DNA of 64,000 nt from Duganella sp. Leaf126 (GCF_001423125.1 NZ_LMNW01000031.1:397268-461267); one strand, 5' to 3'; positions 37,083-47,821 are shown, counted from the stretch's first letter. Numbers and translations: made by a program. The notes: a model not told the origin generated them from the sequence alone.

Positions 37083-39686
37083 TTACAGCTTGACGGACAG
37101 GCCCAGGTTGAAGCGGCGGCCGTATTCGGTCACTTCCTGCTGCAGCGGATTGTTGCCGCTGGTGTAGACGGACTTCTGGTTGGTCAGGTTGTCGATGCCG
37201 AAGCGGACCTGCACCATCGGCGTGATCTGCTTGGCCAGGTTCAGGGTGACGAAGGTTTCCGCTTCGTTGACCAGCAACTGGCCGGCGCTCCAGCTCGGGT
37301 TACGCACGAACGGGCTGTGATGGTTGGCCGAAATGCGGGCTTCATAACCGGCTTTTTCGTACCACAGCGTGACGCCGCCGTTGTTGCGCATCAGGCCTTC
37401 GATCTGGAACGGATTACCCGCCGGTACCTGTTCACGCACGGTGCTGGCGGTGTAGGCGTAGTTGCTGGCGATGCCGAGGCCATCGAACGGCGCCGGCAGG
37501 CCGGTGAACGCTTGCTGGTAGACCAGTTCCACGCCGCGGATGTTGCCGCCTTCGCCGTTGACCGAACGGGTGATGCTATCGTTCTGGGTAATGGCGATAT
37601 AACGCTGCAGCTGCTTGTAGAAGCCGCCGACCGATACCAGCGAACCCTTCTGGAAGTACCATTGATAGGCCAGGTCGACCTGGTTGGCCATCATCGGCTT
37701 CAGGTCGGGGTTACCGGCCGAACCGGTCTGCGGCTGGCCGGGAACGGCGACGCTCAGGTTGCGCGAAGCGCGCAGCTCGTCAAGCGGCGGACGCGACATG
37801 GCGCGCGCCGCGCCAAAGCGCACCTGGTGTTCCTGCGCCTGGTCGAGATTGAAGATCAGGTTGAGGCTCGGCAGGATCTCGGTGTACGACGTGCCGGCTT
37901 CGACCGGGGTCGGCGTGCCGCCGCCGAGCGACTGCATGCCGTAGCTGTCGGTCTTGGTATGTACCAGGCGCACGCCGACATTCCCACGGTAGGTCTTGCC
38001 GAACGCTTCGCCGTCGAGGTCACCCTGCACGAAGGCAGCGCTGCTGCGCTCCTTGACCTTCCAGCCGGAAAGCAGGTCGCTCTGGGTCGGGACGCGGCCG
38101 GCCGGGTTGTCGATGTTGCCGCCGAAGGCCGATTTGACCGTGCCGTCGAAGTCCTTGAGCGCGATGTAGGCCGGGAAGCCATCGACCCGCACGGTTTCGA
38201 AAGCGCTCGAAGGAATGGCCACACCGTCGTCGCTGGTCTGCCAGGTGGTCTGGTGGTAGCTCTTTTCGCGGTCGGTGGCACGCACGCCGACCTTGATGCG
38301 GCTGACGATGCTGTTTTCGATCGGCCGCGACGCACTGACCGCGGCGGCATTGAGCCGATCCTTGACGTGGCCGTCGGTGTCCACGAACGCCTGCGCGTTG
38401 CCGAAATTATCCGGATTGCCGGTATCCATGCCGAAGTTGTACGACTGGTTTTCGTTACCGCTGAAATTCCAGGTGGTCTGGATGTAATCCTTGCTCTTCT
38501 GGCGCACGTCGAGCCACTGGCTGCTGCGCATTGCGTGCGAGTTCGACAGATCGGTTTCCACCTTCCAGTCGCCGACATTGAACTTGCCGTTCAGGCCAGT
38601 AGCGGCAACGCTGCCATCCTGGGTCCAGCGCGCATGGTTGTTCACCACCTTGGTCCAGGCCGCCGTGGCGCCGGAGACATAGCCGTCGACGATGCTGGGG
38701 TTGGTATAGTTGCCGAAATTGCTCAAACCGTCGGTCCAGTGCTGCAGCTGGTCCTCGTCGATCGCGGTCTTGGCGTAATAGGTATCGGCCGTGATCAGCA
38801 CATCGCTGTTCGGCTTCCATTCGACTTTGCCCAGCACGCTGCTGCGCTTGTTCTTGCCACGGCGAACGTCATCCTGGAAACCCCACGGCGTTTTCGGGTC
38901 GGTACTCTCGTCGAAGCCCCAGTGGCGCACGTTCTTTTGCACCGATGGCTGATCCTGATAGCTGAACGCGACCGCAGCGCCCAGCGTCTTGTCCAGGAAC
39001 TGGTCGATCCAGACGCCGCCCACGCGTGGCTTGGTGGTTTTCGCGCCGGGAATGTCCTTGGCGATCTTGTAGTACAGCGCGTCGGCTTTCAGGTTGATCT
39101 GGCGGCCGTTGTACTTCAACGGCGACACGGTTTGCAGGTCGATCGAAGTGGCGATGCCGCCCTCGACCAGGTCCGCGTTCTGGGTCTTGTAGACGGTCGC
39201 GCCGCTGATCGACTCGGACGGGAATTGTTCGAAGCGCACGGCGCGGTCCGGTTCCGACGAGGCCAGCTCGCGGCCGTTCAGGGTGGCGCCGATGAAGCGC
39301 GGACCCATGCCGCGCGCCACGATCTGCGAGGCATTGCCGCGGTCCAGGCCCGACGACAGGCCGGGCAGGCGGGCCAGCGATTCGGCGATGGTGGTGTCCG
39401 GCAGCTTGCCGATGTCTTCCGAGGCGATCACTTCCACCATGCTGTTCGACGCTTCCTTGACGGCCAGCGCATTGCGCACCGAAGCACGGATGCCGGTCAC
39501 GTTGACTTGCTGGATCGGGCCGGTAGCCGTTGCCGGTGCTGCGGAAGCTGCGGGGGCAGCTGCATCCTGGGTGGCGGCCTGGGCCTGCGCCGGCGCTGCC
39601 GCAGCCTCTTGCGCGTACGCCTGTTGCGCCATCAACGGGGTGCTGAACAGGGTGGCGATCAGCAGGCTCATCTTCTTATGTTTCAT
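37083..39686 (-). CDS. TonB-dependent receptor, probable galactan oligosaccharide transporter
   Basis: Outer membrane receptor of 867 aa. The signal peptide ends near residue 26 (LLIATLFSTPLMAQQAYAQ). An unusual Ala/Pro/Gln-rich linker spans about residues 27-58, then the plug domain (QQVNVTGIRASVRNALAVKEASNSMVEVIASEDIGKLPDTTIAESLARLPGL...). That plug is the TIGR01782-type version common in Caulobacter, Xanthomonas and Massilia carbohydrate loci. The beta-barrel ends with YGRRFNLGLSVKL. The ATG at 39686 is favoured since GGAG is 9 nt upstream and an earlier ATG abuts it. Flanking GH2, LysR and galactonate dehydratase genes suggest uptake of galactose-containing oligosaccharides. Confidence 0.88.
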   Translation of the reverse strand: MKHKKMSLLIATLFSTPLMAQQAYAQEAAAAPAQAQAATQDAAAPAASAAPATATGPIQQVNVTGIRASVRNALAVKEASNSMVEVIASEDIGKLPDTTIAESLARLPGLSSGLDRGNASQIVARGMGPRFIGATLNGRELASSEPDRAVRFEQFPSESISGATVYKTQNADLVEGGIATSIDLQTVSPLKYNGRQINLKADALYYKIAKDIPGAKTTKPRVGGVWIDQFLDKTLGAAVAFSYQDQPSVQKNVRHWGFDESTDPKTPWGFQDDVRRGKNKRSSVLGKVEWKPNSDVLITADTYYAKTAIDEDQLQHWTDGLSNFGNYTNPSIVDGYVSGATAAWTKVVNNHARWTQDGSVAATGLNGKFNVGDWKVETDLSNSHAMRSSQWLDVRQKSKDYIQTTWNFSGNENQSYNFGMDTGNPDNFGNAQAFVDTDGHVKDRLNAAAVSASRPIENSIVSRIKVGVRATDREKSYHQTTWQTSDDGVAIPSSAFETVRVDGFPAYIALKDFDGTVKSAFGGNIDNPAGRVPTQSDLLSGWKVKERSSAAFVQGDLDGEAFGKTYRGNVGVRLVHTKTDSYGMQSLGGGTPTPVEAGTSYTEILPSLNLIFNLDQAQEHQVRFGAARAMSRPPLDELRASRNLSVAVPGQPQTGSAGNPDLKPMMANQVDLAYQWYFQKGSLVSVGGFYKQLQRYIAITQNDSITRSVNGEGGNIRGVELVYQQAFTGLPAPFDGLGIASNYAYTASTVREQVPAGNPFQIEGLMRNNGGVTLWYEKAGYEARISANHHSPFVRNPSWSAGQLLVNEAETFVTLNLAKQITPMVQVRFGIDNLTNQKSVYTSGNNPLQQEVTEYGRRFNLGLSVKL

Positions 39687-39765
39687 TATGTGCATCTCCA
39701 GTGTCTGTATAGTTCCGTCTCTGATCGTTGAACCACATCGGACGGATAAGACCGGATGCTATCGA

Positions 39766-39800
39766 AACCGAAGTTGGTAGGCCAATAGCTAATTTCGGTT
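39766..39800. promoter_or_regulatory. Inverted repeat upstream of the TonB receptor gene
   Basis: AACCGAA (39766-39772) and TTCGGTT (39794-39800) flank 21 bp that include a smaller TTGG-TAGG-CCAA palindrome. It lies 80-114 bp before the receptor start, between that gene and the LysR gene read the same way. It is a candidate operator; no factor is assigned. Confidence 0.45.
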
Positions 39801-39928
39801 GGCCCATATCAAGTTCGTATATCAGACATACAAGAAGCGTCTTGCGCGCACTTGTGCTGGGAGCGTGATGCTGAAAAACCACAGCCTGGCAGTGGCGGTC
39901 GGCGTGTGCCCGCAGACCGGCGCCGCGA

Positions 39929-40888
39929 CTAGGGCTTGGCGTAATGCGGATACATGGTGACGGCCGTATCGCGCAGCGCCTGCAGCATGGCGTCGGCGCC
40001 GGGCGAGAGCTGGTGGCGCTTGCGGGTGACGATGCCAAACGAATCCATGCTCACGCCCAGCTCGAACGGCAGGACCACCATCATGCCCGTTTGCAGATAG
40101 GACTGCACCGCTTCAGCCGGCAGCGCGACGATCATGTCGCTGTGCATCAGCAGGCTGGCCACCACCGGCAAGTCCTGGGTCTCGACGGTTTCGGCCGGCT
40201 GCTCCAGTCCGTGCGACAGGAACAGCGCCGTCAGGCGGTCGCGCAAGATGCTGCCGGCCGGCGGCAGGATCCAGCACTGGCGCACCAGTTCTTCCAGCTG
40301 CAGGTCGGTGCGCCCGGCCAGCGGGTGGTCGGCGCGCGCGATCAGGAGGTGCGGCTCGTCGGTCAGCGGCTCGAAATGCAGTTCGTCGGCGGCCGCGGTG
40401 TCGAGGATGCGGCCGAGAACGAGGTCGAGCTCGCCGCTGCGCAGGCGCTCGACCAGCACTTTGCTGGTGGACATCTTGACCGACACGTGGACGCGCGCAT
40501 GGCGCGTCTTGAGCAGGTTGATGGCCTTGGGCACCAGCGACGTGGCCGGCGCCAGCACGCTGCCGATGCCCACGCGTCCACGCAGGCCCGACAGCAGCTC
40601 CATCACTTCCTGGTGGGCCGCGTCCATCTCGGCCAAGGCCGCACCGGCACGGCGGATCAGCACCTTGCCATACCAGGTGGGCGCCACGCCGCGCGACAGG
40701 CGTTCGAACAGCTGCACGCCGAGCGCATGCTCGAGTTCGCCCAACAGCTTGGACGCGCCGGGCTGGGTCAGGTTGGCGGCTTGGGCCGCGTGCGCGATGG
40801 AGCCGTGACGGCCCAGCTCCACCAGCAATACCAGGTGGCGGGTTTTCAGGTGGGAGCGGACGAAGCGGTCGGAGCGGGAATCGGTCAT
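39929..40888 (-). CDS. LysR-family regulator of the galactose/galactonate region
   Basis: 319-aa regulator. The HTH (HLKTRHLVLLVELGRHGSIAHAAQAANLTQPGASKLLGELEHALGVQLFERLSRGVAPTWYG) resembles the GbpR/galactose-binding-protein regulator group. The effector domain includes GRVGIGSVLAPATSLVPKAI and LLIARADHPLAGRTDL. It is divergent from dgoD across 171 bp and upstream of the TonB receptor gene on the same strand, which makes it the likely local switch for galactan or galactonate use. The ligand is unknown; galactose or galactonate is a guess from context. Confidence 0.88.
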   Translation of the reverse strand: MTDSRSDRFVRSHLKTRHLVLLVELGRHGSIAHAAQAANLTQPGASKLLGELEHALGVQLFERLSRGVAPTWYGKVLIRRAGAALAEMDAAHQEVMELLSGLRGRVGIGSVLAPATSLVPKAINLLKTRHARVHVSVKMSTSKVLVERLRSGELDLVLGRILDTAAADELHFEPLTDEPHLLIARADHPLAGRTDLQLEELVRQCWILPPAGSILRDRLTALFLSHGLEQPAETVETQDLPVVASLLMHSDMIVALPAEAVQSYLQTGMMVVLPFELGVSMDSFGIVTRKRHQLSPGADAMLQALRDTAVTMYPHYAKP

Positions 40889-40906
40889 ATTGCCGGTGAT
40901 TATACC

Positions 40907-40936
40907 GCCCTGCGCGGCGCAGTTTACGCGCAGGGC
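40907..40936. promoter_or_regulatory. Inverted repeat in the LysR/dgoD divergent region
   Basis: Perfect 9-bp arms GCCCTGCGC (40907-40915) and GCGCAGGGC (40928-40936) with a 12-bp spacer, 18 bp before the LysR start codon. It could be an operator or an mRNA leader hairpin for the LysR gene. Confidence 0.5.
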
Positions 40937-41059
40937 CCGATAGCGCTTTTCTGGTATCCGATAATGATATGGTTCGTGGCGAATTAATCATATTTCCAGC
41001 GCGGGGCGGCGTTTTAGACTGTCTGCTGTTCACTGAACTTACTCTCATTTCTTCCCCCT

Positions 41060-42208
41060 ATGAAAATCACCAAACTGACGACCTACCGTGTTCCACCGCG
41101 CTGGATGCTGCTGAAGATCGAAACCGATGAAGGCGTCGTCGGCTGGGGCGAGCCGGTCATCGAAGGCCGCGCCCGCACCGTGGAGACGGCGGTCCAGGAA
41201 ATGGAACCGTATCTGATCGGCCAGGACCCGTCGCGCATCAACGACCTGTGGCAAACCATGTACCGCGCCGGCTTCTACCGTGGCGGCGCCATCCTGATGA
41301 GCGCGATCGCCGGCATCGACCAGGCGCTGTGGGACATCAAGGGCAAGGTGCTGGGCCAGCCCGTGTACGAACTGCTGGGCGGCCTGGTGCGCGACCGCAT
41401 GAAGATGTACAGCTGGGTGGGCGGCGACCGGCCGGCCGACATCATCGAACAGATCCGCAAGCTGAAAGAAGGCGGCTTCAACACCTTCAAGATGAACGGC
41501 ACCGAAGAACTGGGCATGCTCGATACGTCGGCAGCGGTCGATGAAGCGGTCCAGCGCGTGGCGGAAATCCGCGAAGCGTTCGGCAACAGCATCGAATTCG
41601 GCCTGGACTTCCACGGCCGCGTGGCCGCGCCGATGGCCAAGACCCTGCTGCGCGAGCTGGAACAGTTCCGCCCGCTGTTCGTGGAAGAACCGGTGCTGGC
41701 AGAACAGGCCGAGTACTACCCGCGCCTGGCCGAGATGACCTCGATACCGTTGGCAGCCGGCGAGCGCATGTATTCGCGCTTCGAATTCAAGAACGTGTTC
41801 GCGGCCGGCGGCCTGGCGATCGCCCAGCCCGACCTGTCGCACGCGGGCGGCATCACCGAATGCCTGAAAATCGCCTCGATGGCCGAAGCCTACGACATCA
41901 CGCTGGCGCCGCACTGCCCGCTCGGTCCGGTCGCACTGGCGTCGTGCCTGGCGGTGGACTTCGTCTCGTACAACGCCGTGCTGCAGGAACAAAGCATGGG
42001 CATCCACTACAACAAGGGTGGTGAGCTGCTCGACTACGTGATCAACAAGGAAGACTTCAAGATCGTCGACGGCTACTGCGCGCCGCTCAAGAAGCCCGGC
42101 CTGGGCGTGGAAGTGGACGAAGAACGCGTGATCGCCGCCAGCCAGAACGCCCCCGACTGGCGCAACCCGGTCTGGCGTCACAAGGATGGCAGCGTCGCCG
42201 AATGGTGA
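41060..42208 (+). CDS. dgoD: D-galactonate dehydratase
   Basis: Enolase-superfamily enzyme that converts D-galactonate to 2-keto-3-deoxygalactonate, the entry to the De Ley-Doudoroff route. The 382 aa match E. coli DgoD in length. Key motifs are the start [33 protein letters not shown], the metal ligand and base in GLDFHGRV, a second ligand in FVEEPVL, a third in [10 protein letters not shown], and the catalytic His in [13 protein letters not shown]. It is preceded by the divergent LysR gene and followed by a strong terminator, so it is monocistronic. Its pathway partners dgoK and dgoA lie 5.6 kb away beyond groESL. Confidence 0.95.
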   Translation: MKITKLTTYRVPPRWMLLKIETDEGVVGWGEPVIEGRARTVETAVQEMEPYLIGQDPSRINDLWQTMYRAGFYRGGAILMSAIAGIDQALWDIKGKVLGQPVYELLGGLVRDRMKMYSWVGGDRPADIIEQIRKLKEGGFNTFKMNGTEELGMLDTSAAVDEAVQRVAEIREAFGNSIEFGLDFHGRVAAPMAKTLLRELEQFRPLFVEEPVLAEQAEYYPRLAEMTSIPLAAGERMYSRFEFKNVFAAGGLAIAQPDLSHAGGITECLKIASMAEAYDITLAPHCPLGPVALASCLAVDFVSYNAVLQEQSMGIHYNKGGELLDYVINKEDFKIVDGYCAPLKKPGLGVEVDEERVIAASQNAPDWRNPVWRHKDGSVAEW

Positions 42209-42217
42209 TGCAATCAT

Positions 42218-42248
42218 AAAAAAAACCGGCGCCAGCGCCGGTTTTTTT
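42218..42248 (+). terminator. Rho-independent terminator of dgoD
   Basis: Stem ACCGGCGC/GCGCCGGT (42225-42242, effective loop CCAG) flanked by A8 upstream and T7 downstream. It separates dgoD from the groES promoter. Confidence 0.88.
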
Positions 42249-42348
42249 ATGTCCCCGCTACGAGCGCCGGGCACGCCACTCATCGCTGATTCTGTTGTCG
42301 CTCAGACATCACAACGCTGATTTTTTGCGTTTTCACAAATCTTGTGCC

Positions 42349-42377
42349 TTGAAATACGGGGATCTCGTCCCTATAAT
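42349..42377 (+). promoter_or_regulatory. groESL promoter (sigma70, with sigma32-like overlap)
   Basis: -35 TTGAAA (42349-42354), 17-bp spacer, consensus -10 TATAAT (42372-42377). The same stretch reads CTTGAAA...CCCTAT, resembling a heat-shock sigma32 promoter. The -10 abuts the CIRCE repeat, so HrcA would block it directly. Confidence 0.8.
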
Positions 42378-42403
42378 CAGCACTCGTTATGGGAGAGTGC
42401 TAA
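42377..42403. promoter_or_regulatory. CIRCE operator (HrcA binding site)
   Basis: TCAGCACTC (42377-42385), 9-bp spacer, GAGTGCTAA (42395-42403). Only the first-arm base differs in class from the consensus TTAGCACTC-N9-GAGTGCTAA. It sits between the -10 and groES, the standard place for HrcA repression of the chaperonin operon. Confidence 0.93.
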
Positions 42404-42497
42404 TCCACCTCTCACCCAACTTTCCGCTGGACGATTTTGTGAAGTCGGCAAGATTGAACTGCAACCAACTGTACCATTGTTAATTAAGGAGTTTTGT

Positions 42498-42788
42498 ATG
42501 AACCTTCGCCCTTTGAACGATCGCGTTATCGTCAAACGTCTCGACCAGGAAACCAAGACTGCATCCGGCCTGATCATCCCTGATGCGGCTGCTGAAAAAC
42601 CGGACCAGGGCGAAGTCCTGGCCGTTGGCAATGGCAAGATCCTGGAAGACGGCAAAGTGCGTCCTCTGGATGTCAAGGTAGGCGACCGCGTCCTGTTCGG
42701 CAAATACGCCGGCCAGACCGTCAAGATCGACGGCCAGGAACTGATGGTCATGCGCGAAGAAGACATCATGGCGATCGTCACCAAGTAA
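42498..42788 (+). CDS. groES: Co-chaperonin GroES
   Basis: 96-aa lid of the GroEL folding chamber. [44 protein letters not shown] is the family N-terminus with the mobile loop ([10 protein letters not shown]), and the C-terminus is [22 protein letters not shown] precedes the ATG at good spacing. It is first in the groES-groEL operon under a CIRCE element and a sigma70/sigma32-like promoter. The leader from the predicted start site is about 110 nt. Confidence 0.98.
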   Translation: MNLRPLNDRVIVKRLDQETKTASGLIIPDAAAEKPDQGEVLAVGNGKILEDGKVRPLDVKVGDRVLFGKYAGQTVKIDGQELMVMREEDIMAIVTK

Positions 42789-42821
42789 TCACCGGTTACT
42801 GGCCCACGATTTGCAACTTAA

Positions 42822-44495
<1,674 letters not shown>

Positions 44496-44528
44496 TGGCC
44501 GCACCGGCCCCCCGCGGGCTGGTCGATC

Positions 44529-44567
44529 AAAAGCCCGCGCAGGTGTCATGCCTGCGCGGGCTTTTTT
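44529..44567. terminator. Bidirectional terminator after groEL
   Basis: Stem of 13-15 bp, AAAAGCCCGCGCAGG/CCTGCGCGGGCTTTT (44529-44543 and 44551-44565), with a 7-nt loop and T6 on the plus strand. The A-tract can serve the convergent gene at 44594. Confidence 0.9.
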
Positions 44568-44593
44568 GCGCCTGTTACCGCGATTGACGGGGT

Positions 44594-45049
44594 TCAGGCG
44601 TCGGCGAAGGCGTCTTCGATGTCCTCGCGGCGCGGCGCATCGGCGATGTGCACGATCAACGTGTCGTGCAGTTCGTGCGCCGGGTGGCTGGCGCGGTGCC
44701 TGGCATACCAGAACACTTCGTCCAGGTCTTCGCTGTCACCATCTTCCTGGCCCTCTTGCTCGGCCTGGTGCGCGCTGACGATCAGCAGGTCGGCCTCCTC
44801 GAGGTCTTCGTAATCGGTTGCTTCGAGGTGGGCGTCGTCGATCGACTCGCGCCATGCTTCGGCGTCCCTGGCCCACACCATGGCCAGCTTGCAGCCCGAC
44901 GCCACCAGCCAGCGGCTGATGTCCCAGCGCACGGTGTCCAGCACATCCACCTCGACCACCAGCACGGCCTTGAAGTTGTCGAGCGCTTCAAGGGCCGGCA
45001 GCGCGGCTTCCGGTGCCAGGTGCAGGTAGCGGGGAGGATTTTTTTTCAT
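44594..45049 (-). CDS. Acidic conserved-type protein of unknown function
   Basis: 151-aa soluble, strongly acidic protein that I do not recognise. The N-terminal half reads like an alpha/beta fold (FKAVLVVEVDVLDTVRWDISRWLVASGCKLAMVWARDAEAWRESIDDAH). A very acidic centre follows (TDYEDLEEADLLIVSAHQAEQEGQEDGDSEDLDEVFWYARHRASHPAHELHDTLIVHI). Runs of Asp/Glu and conserved-looking Trp suggest a protein-binding or regulatory role, but nothing specific can be claimed. It is convergent with groEL and shares the terminator there. Codon use is ordinary for the window. Confidence 0.75.
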   Translation of the reverse strand: MKKNPPRYLHLAPEAALPALEALDNFKAVLVVEVDVLDTVRWDISRWLVASGCKLAMVWARDAEAWRESIDDAHLEATDYEDLEEADLLIVSAHQAEQEGQEDGDSEDLDEVFWYARHRASHPAHELHDTLIVHIADAPRREDIEDAFADA

Positions 45050-45131
45050 GATGCGTCGTCCTGATGGTTCAAACGACGCATTCTGCGCGCAATCGCGCTA
45101 ACCCGCAACGCTCACCATTTCCGGCGCGCGC

Positions 45132-46121
45132 TCAGAACGGGTCGAGCGCAATCGTAAATTTGCCGCTGCCATCGAGCGCGCCCATGGTGTAGCCCTGCCA
45201 GCTCGGATACGCCTGCGGCTCCCAGTAGAACACGCCCAGGCCGTTCGAGCCGAGCGCCTTGGTCTTGCTCAGCAGGTCGGCCACCATGGACTTGGCCGTG
45301 GCGGCCTGGGTCCAGTCCATGCCCACTTCGGTCACCATCACCGGCTTGGCGTAGCGCGACACCATGTCCTTCATGTTGATCGCGATCTTGTTGTTGTAGT
45401 CGGTCCAGCTCGACGCTGGCGGATAGTGCGACATGCCGATCACGTCCCACTTGGCGCCGGCGCCCTTGACGCCGTCGAAGAACCAGCGGAACACGGCATT
45501 GTCGTAACCGTTGGCCAGGTGCAGGATCACCTTGGCGTTCGGGTACACGGCCTTGGTGGCGTTGTAGCCGCTGTTGATCAGGCCGGCCAGGTTGGCGAAG
45601 CTGGTGGTCTTCCCTTCCGGCCACAGCATGCCGCTGTTGATCTCGTTACCGACCTGCACCCATTCGACGCTGACGCCATTGCTTTTCAGGTAGTTGAGGA
45701 TGCCCTGGGTATGGCTGTAGACGTCGTTGTTCAGCTGGGCCAGCGTGTGGCTGGCCCAGGCCGCCGGCTTGGTCTGCTGGCCGGGATCGGCCCAGCTGTC
45801 GCTGTAGTGGAAGTCGATCATGATGCGCTGGCCCTGGGCGGCAGCGCGCTTGGCCTTGTACAGCACGTCGGCGCCGTTGTTCCAGCCGCCGCTCGGGTTG
45901 ACCCACACGCGCAGGCGGATGGCGTTGATGCCGAGGTTTTTCAGCAGCACGAACGGATCGGTCTTGACGCTGCTGCTGTTGTAGAAGGCGTAGCCGGCCG
46001 ATTCCTGCTGGCTGACCCAGCTGACGTCGGCGCCGTTGGCAAAGCTTTGCGCCGTGCTGGTCGCAGCGGCCAGGCTCAGGGCAATGCCGCAGCAGGCGGC
46101 AAGGATCTTCTTGAATTGCAT
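45132..46121 (-). CDS. Secreted arabinogalactan endo-beta-1,4-galactanase, GH53
   Basis: Cleaves internal beta-1,4-galactosyl bonds of type I galactan side chains of pectin. The 329 aa start with a signal peptide (MQFKKILAACCGIALSLAAATSTAQ, cleavage probably after AQ). GH53 landmarks are FANGADVSWVSQQESAGYAFY, INAIRLRVWVNPSGGWNNGADVLYKAKRAAAQG, IDFHYSDSWADPGQQTKPAAW, acid/base Glu in WVQVGNEINSGMLWPEG and nucleophile Glu in PVMVTEVGMDW. The ATG at 46121 is chosen because GGAG is 6 nt upstream. It would produce galacto-oligosaccharides for the TonB receptor and GH2 enzymes encoded nearby. Confidence 0.94.
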   Translation of the reverse strand: MQFKKILAACCGIALSLAAATSTAQSFANGADVSWVSQQESAGYAFYNSSSVKTDPFVLLKNLGINAIRLRVWVNPSGGWNNGADVLYKAKRAAAQGQRIMIDFHYSDSWADPGQQTKPAAWASHTLAQLNNDVYSHTQGILNYLKSNGVSVEWVQVGNEINSGMLWPEGKTTSFANLAGLINSGYNATKAVYPNAKVILHLANGYDNAVFRWFFDGVKGAGAKWDVIGMSHYPPASSWTDYNNKIAINMKDMVSRYAKPVMVTEVGMDWTQAATAKSMVADLLSKTKALGSNGLGVFYWEPQAYPSWQGYTMGALDGSGKFTIALDPF

Positions 46122-46222
46122 GGTATCTCCAGTGTCTTTGTTGTTTTGGATGAAACGGACCTGCAAACCACTTGTGTGCACCTCCCCCTGCCGCGTCGCA
46201 CGGCAAAATTATGGCGTTCAAG

Positions 46223-46249
46223 AAAAACGCGCCGGACTGGCCGGCGCGT
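46223..46249 (-). terminator. Rho-independent terminator of the dgoK-dgoA-lactonase operon
   Basis: Perfect 9-bp stem ACGCGCCGG/CCGGCGCGT (46227-46235 and 46241-46249) with loop ACTGG. A5 at 46223-46227 forms the U-tract on the minus strand. It separates the operon from the GH53 gene. Confidence 0.82.
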
Positions 46250-46257
46250 GGGAAGTA

Positions 46258-47139
46258 TCAGCCGAAGCGGGCTGCCGGCAGGCCGGCCACGTCCACCCGC
46301 ACGGCAAACAGGCCGCCCGTCAGCGGGAACTCTTTCAGCTGTTCGGGGGTGTTGTCTTCGCTGGCGGTGGTGATGAACAGGGTCTTGAAGTCCGGACCGC
46401 CGAACGTGCACGAGGCGGGATTGCGTACCGGCACCCGGACCGTTTCCAGCAAGTCGCCGTCGGGCGAGTAACGGCACACGCGGCCGCCGCCCCACTGGGC
46501 CACCCACACGCAGCCTTCGCCATCGACGGTCATGCCGTCGGGCGACCCTTCGCCGTCGTCGAACTGGCGCCAGACGCGCGGTGCGCCGAGCGTGCCGTCG
46601 GCCGCCAGCGGGTAGGCATAGATGCGGCGCTCGAAACTGTCGGTGTGCAGCATGGTGGCGCCGTCCTCGATGAAGGTCGGGCCGTTGCAGATGTGGTAGC
46701 CGTCGTCGGCCACGGTCAGCGACAGGTCCTTGTCGAGCAGGAACAAGCTGCCGATCGCCTGGGCATAGTCGGTGTTGTGCATCGAGCCGGCCCAGATGCG
46801 GCCGGCGCGATCGACCTTGGCGTCGTTCATGCGCAGGTCGCTACCTTCAGGGAATGGTCGGGCGATGTACTCGATGCGCAGCGCGGGTTCGAGCCACACG
46901 CGGGCAATGCCGTGGCGCAGGCCGGCCATGAAGCCGTCGCCGTCGTTGCGGGCGATCAGCCAGCACACGTAGTCCGGCATTTCCCAGGCGTGGCGCTGGC
47001 CGGTCTCGATGTCGAACGCGTGCAGGGTCTTGCTTTTCAGGTCGACGAAATACAGGCGTTGTTCTTCCGATACCCACAGCGGGCCTTCGCCCAGTTGCGC
47101 ACCCAGGTCCCATAGGCATTGCACCTCATGTTTGCTCAT
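46258..47139 (-). CDS. SMP-30/gluconolactonase-family sugar lactonase
   Basis: Calcium-type six-bladed propeller lactonase of 293 aa, cytoplasmic (no signal). Family marks are LGEGPLWVSEEQRLYFVDLKSKTLHAFD (metal Glu), MNDAKVDRAGRIWAGSMHNTDY, TVADDGYHICNGPTFIEDG with HTDSFERRIYAY, and GEGSPDGMTVDGEGCVWVAQWGGGRVCRYSPDG (metal Asp). It sits directly downstream of dgoK-dgoA in one operon, so it probably opens D-galactono-1,4-lactone to galactonate for DgoD. Activity on other aldonolactones such as arabinono- or gluconolactone cannot be excluded. Confidence 0.88.
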   Translation of the reverse strand: MSKHEVQCLWDLGAQLGEGPLWVSEEQRLYFVDLKSKTLHAFDIETGQRHAWEMPDYVCWLIARNDGDGFMAGLRHGIARVWLEPALRIEYIARPFPEGSDLRMNDAKVDRAGRIWAGSMHNTDYAQAIGSLFLLDKDLSLTVADDGYHICNGPTFIEDGATMLHTDSFERRIYAYPLAADGTLGAPRVWRQFDDGEGSPDGMTVDGEGCVWVAQWGGGRVCRYSPDGDLLETVRVPVRNPASCTFGGPDFKTLFITTASEDNTPEQLKEFPLTGGLFAVRVDVAGLPAARFG

Positions 47140-47198
47140 CGTTCGGTCTCCGTTATTGTTGCGTTACTTGTCGAATGCAGTCACAGCGCGTGAGTGTA

Positions 47199-47819
47199 TC
47201 AGGCTGCCAGCGCGCGCCAGGCGTCGACGAAAGCGGCAGCGCGCGCGCCCAGCTCTTCCAGCGATACGCCCGGGGTGAACAGTGCACCGCCGATGCCGAA
47301 GCCGGTAGCGCCCGCTTTTTTCCAGCCGGCCATGGTGTCCGGCGTGACGCCGCCCACCGGCCACATCGGGGTGCCGGCCGGCACCACGCTGAGCATGGCT
47401 TTCAGGCCGCCGTGGCCGACCATTTCGGCCGGGAACAGTTTGAGCGCGTGGGCGCCGGCGTCGAGCGCCGCGAAGGCCTCGGTCGGGGTGGCCACGCCGG
47501 GGGCGATATACATGCCCAGTTCGGCAGCACGGCGGATTGCGGCCGGGTTGCAGTTGGGCGAAACCATCAGGCGGCCGCCAGCCTCGTACACGGCTTCCAC
47601 GTGCGCCACGCTGAGCATGGTGCCGCCGCCGACCAGGGTGTCGGGCAGGTTCAGCGCGACGATGGCGGCGATGCATGCGAGCGCGCCGGGACGGTTCAGC
47701 GGCACTTCCAGTGCGCGGAAACCGGCGTCGTACAACACCTGGGCGACCGCGGTGGCCTCGGCCGGTTGCAGGCCGCGCAGGATGGCGACCAGTGGCGTGG
47801 TTGGATGGGAAATAGTCAT
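47199..47819 (-). CDS. dgoA: 2-dehydro-3-deoxy-6-phosphogalactonate aldolase
   Basis: Class I aldolase that splits 2-keto-3-deoxy-6-phosphogalactonate into pyruvate and glyceraldehyde 3-phosphate. The 206 aa match E. coli DgoA. PLVAILRGLQPAEATAVAQVLYDAGFRALEVPLNRPGA carries the catalytic Glu (LEVPLN), and the Schiff-base Lys lies in GAHALKLFPAEMVG. GGGTMLSVAHVEAVYEAGGRLMVSPN and WPVGGVTPDTM are typical. It begins 2 bp after dgoK, so translation is tightly linked; 59 bp separate it from the lactonase gene. Confidence 0.95.
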   Translation of the reverse strand: MTISHPTTPLVAILRGLQPAEATAVAQVLYDAGFRALEVPLNRPGALACIAAIVALNLPDTLVGGGTMLSVAHVEAVYEAGGRLMVSPNCNPAAIRRAAELGMYIAPGVATPTEAFAALDAGAHALKLFPAEMVGHGGLKAMLSVVPAGTPMWPVGGVTPDTMAGWKKAGATGFGIGGALFTPGVSLEELGARAAAFVDAWRALAA

Positions 47820-47821
47820 GT

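Noticed and set aside
34028..37093. Plus-strand open frame of about 1021 codons
   Set aside because: Antisense to the GH2 gene, with no start signal. A similar shadow frame occurs over the paralogous GH2 gene at 30509-32371, which explains it.
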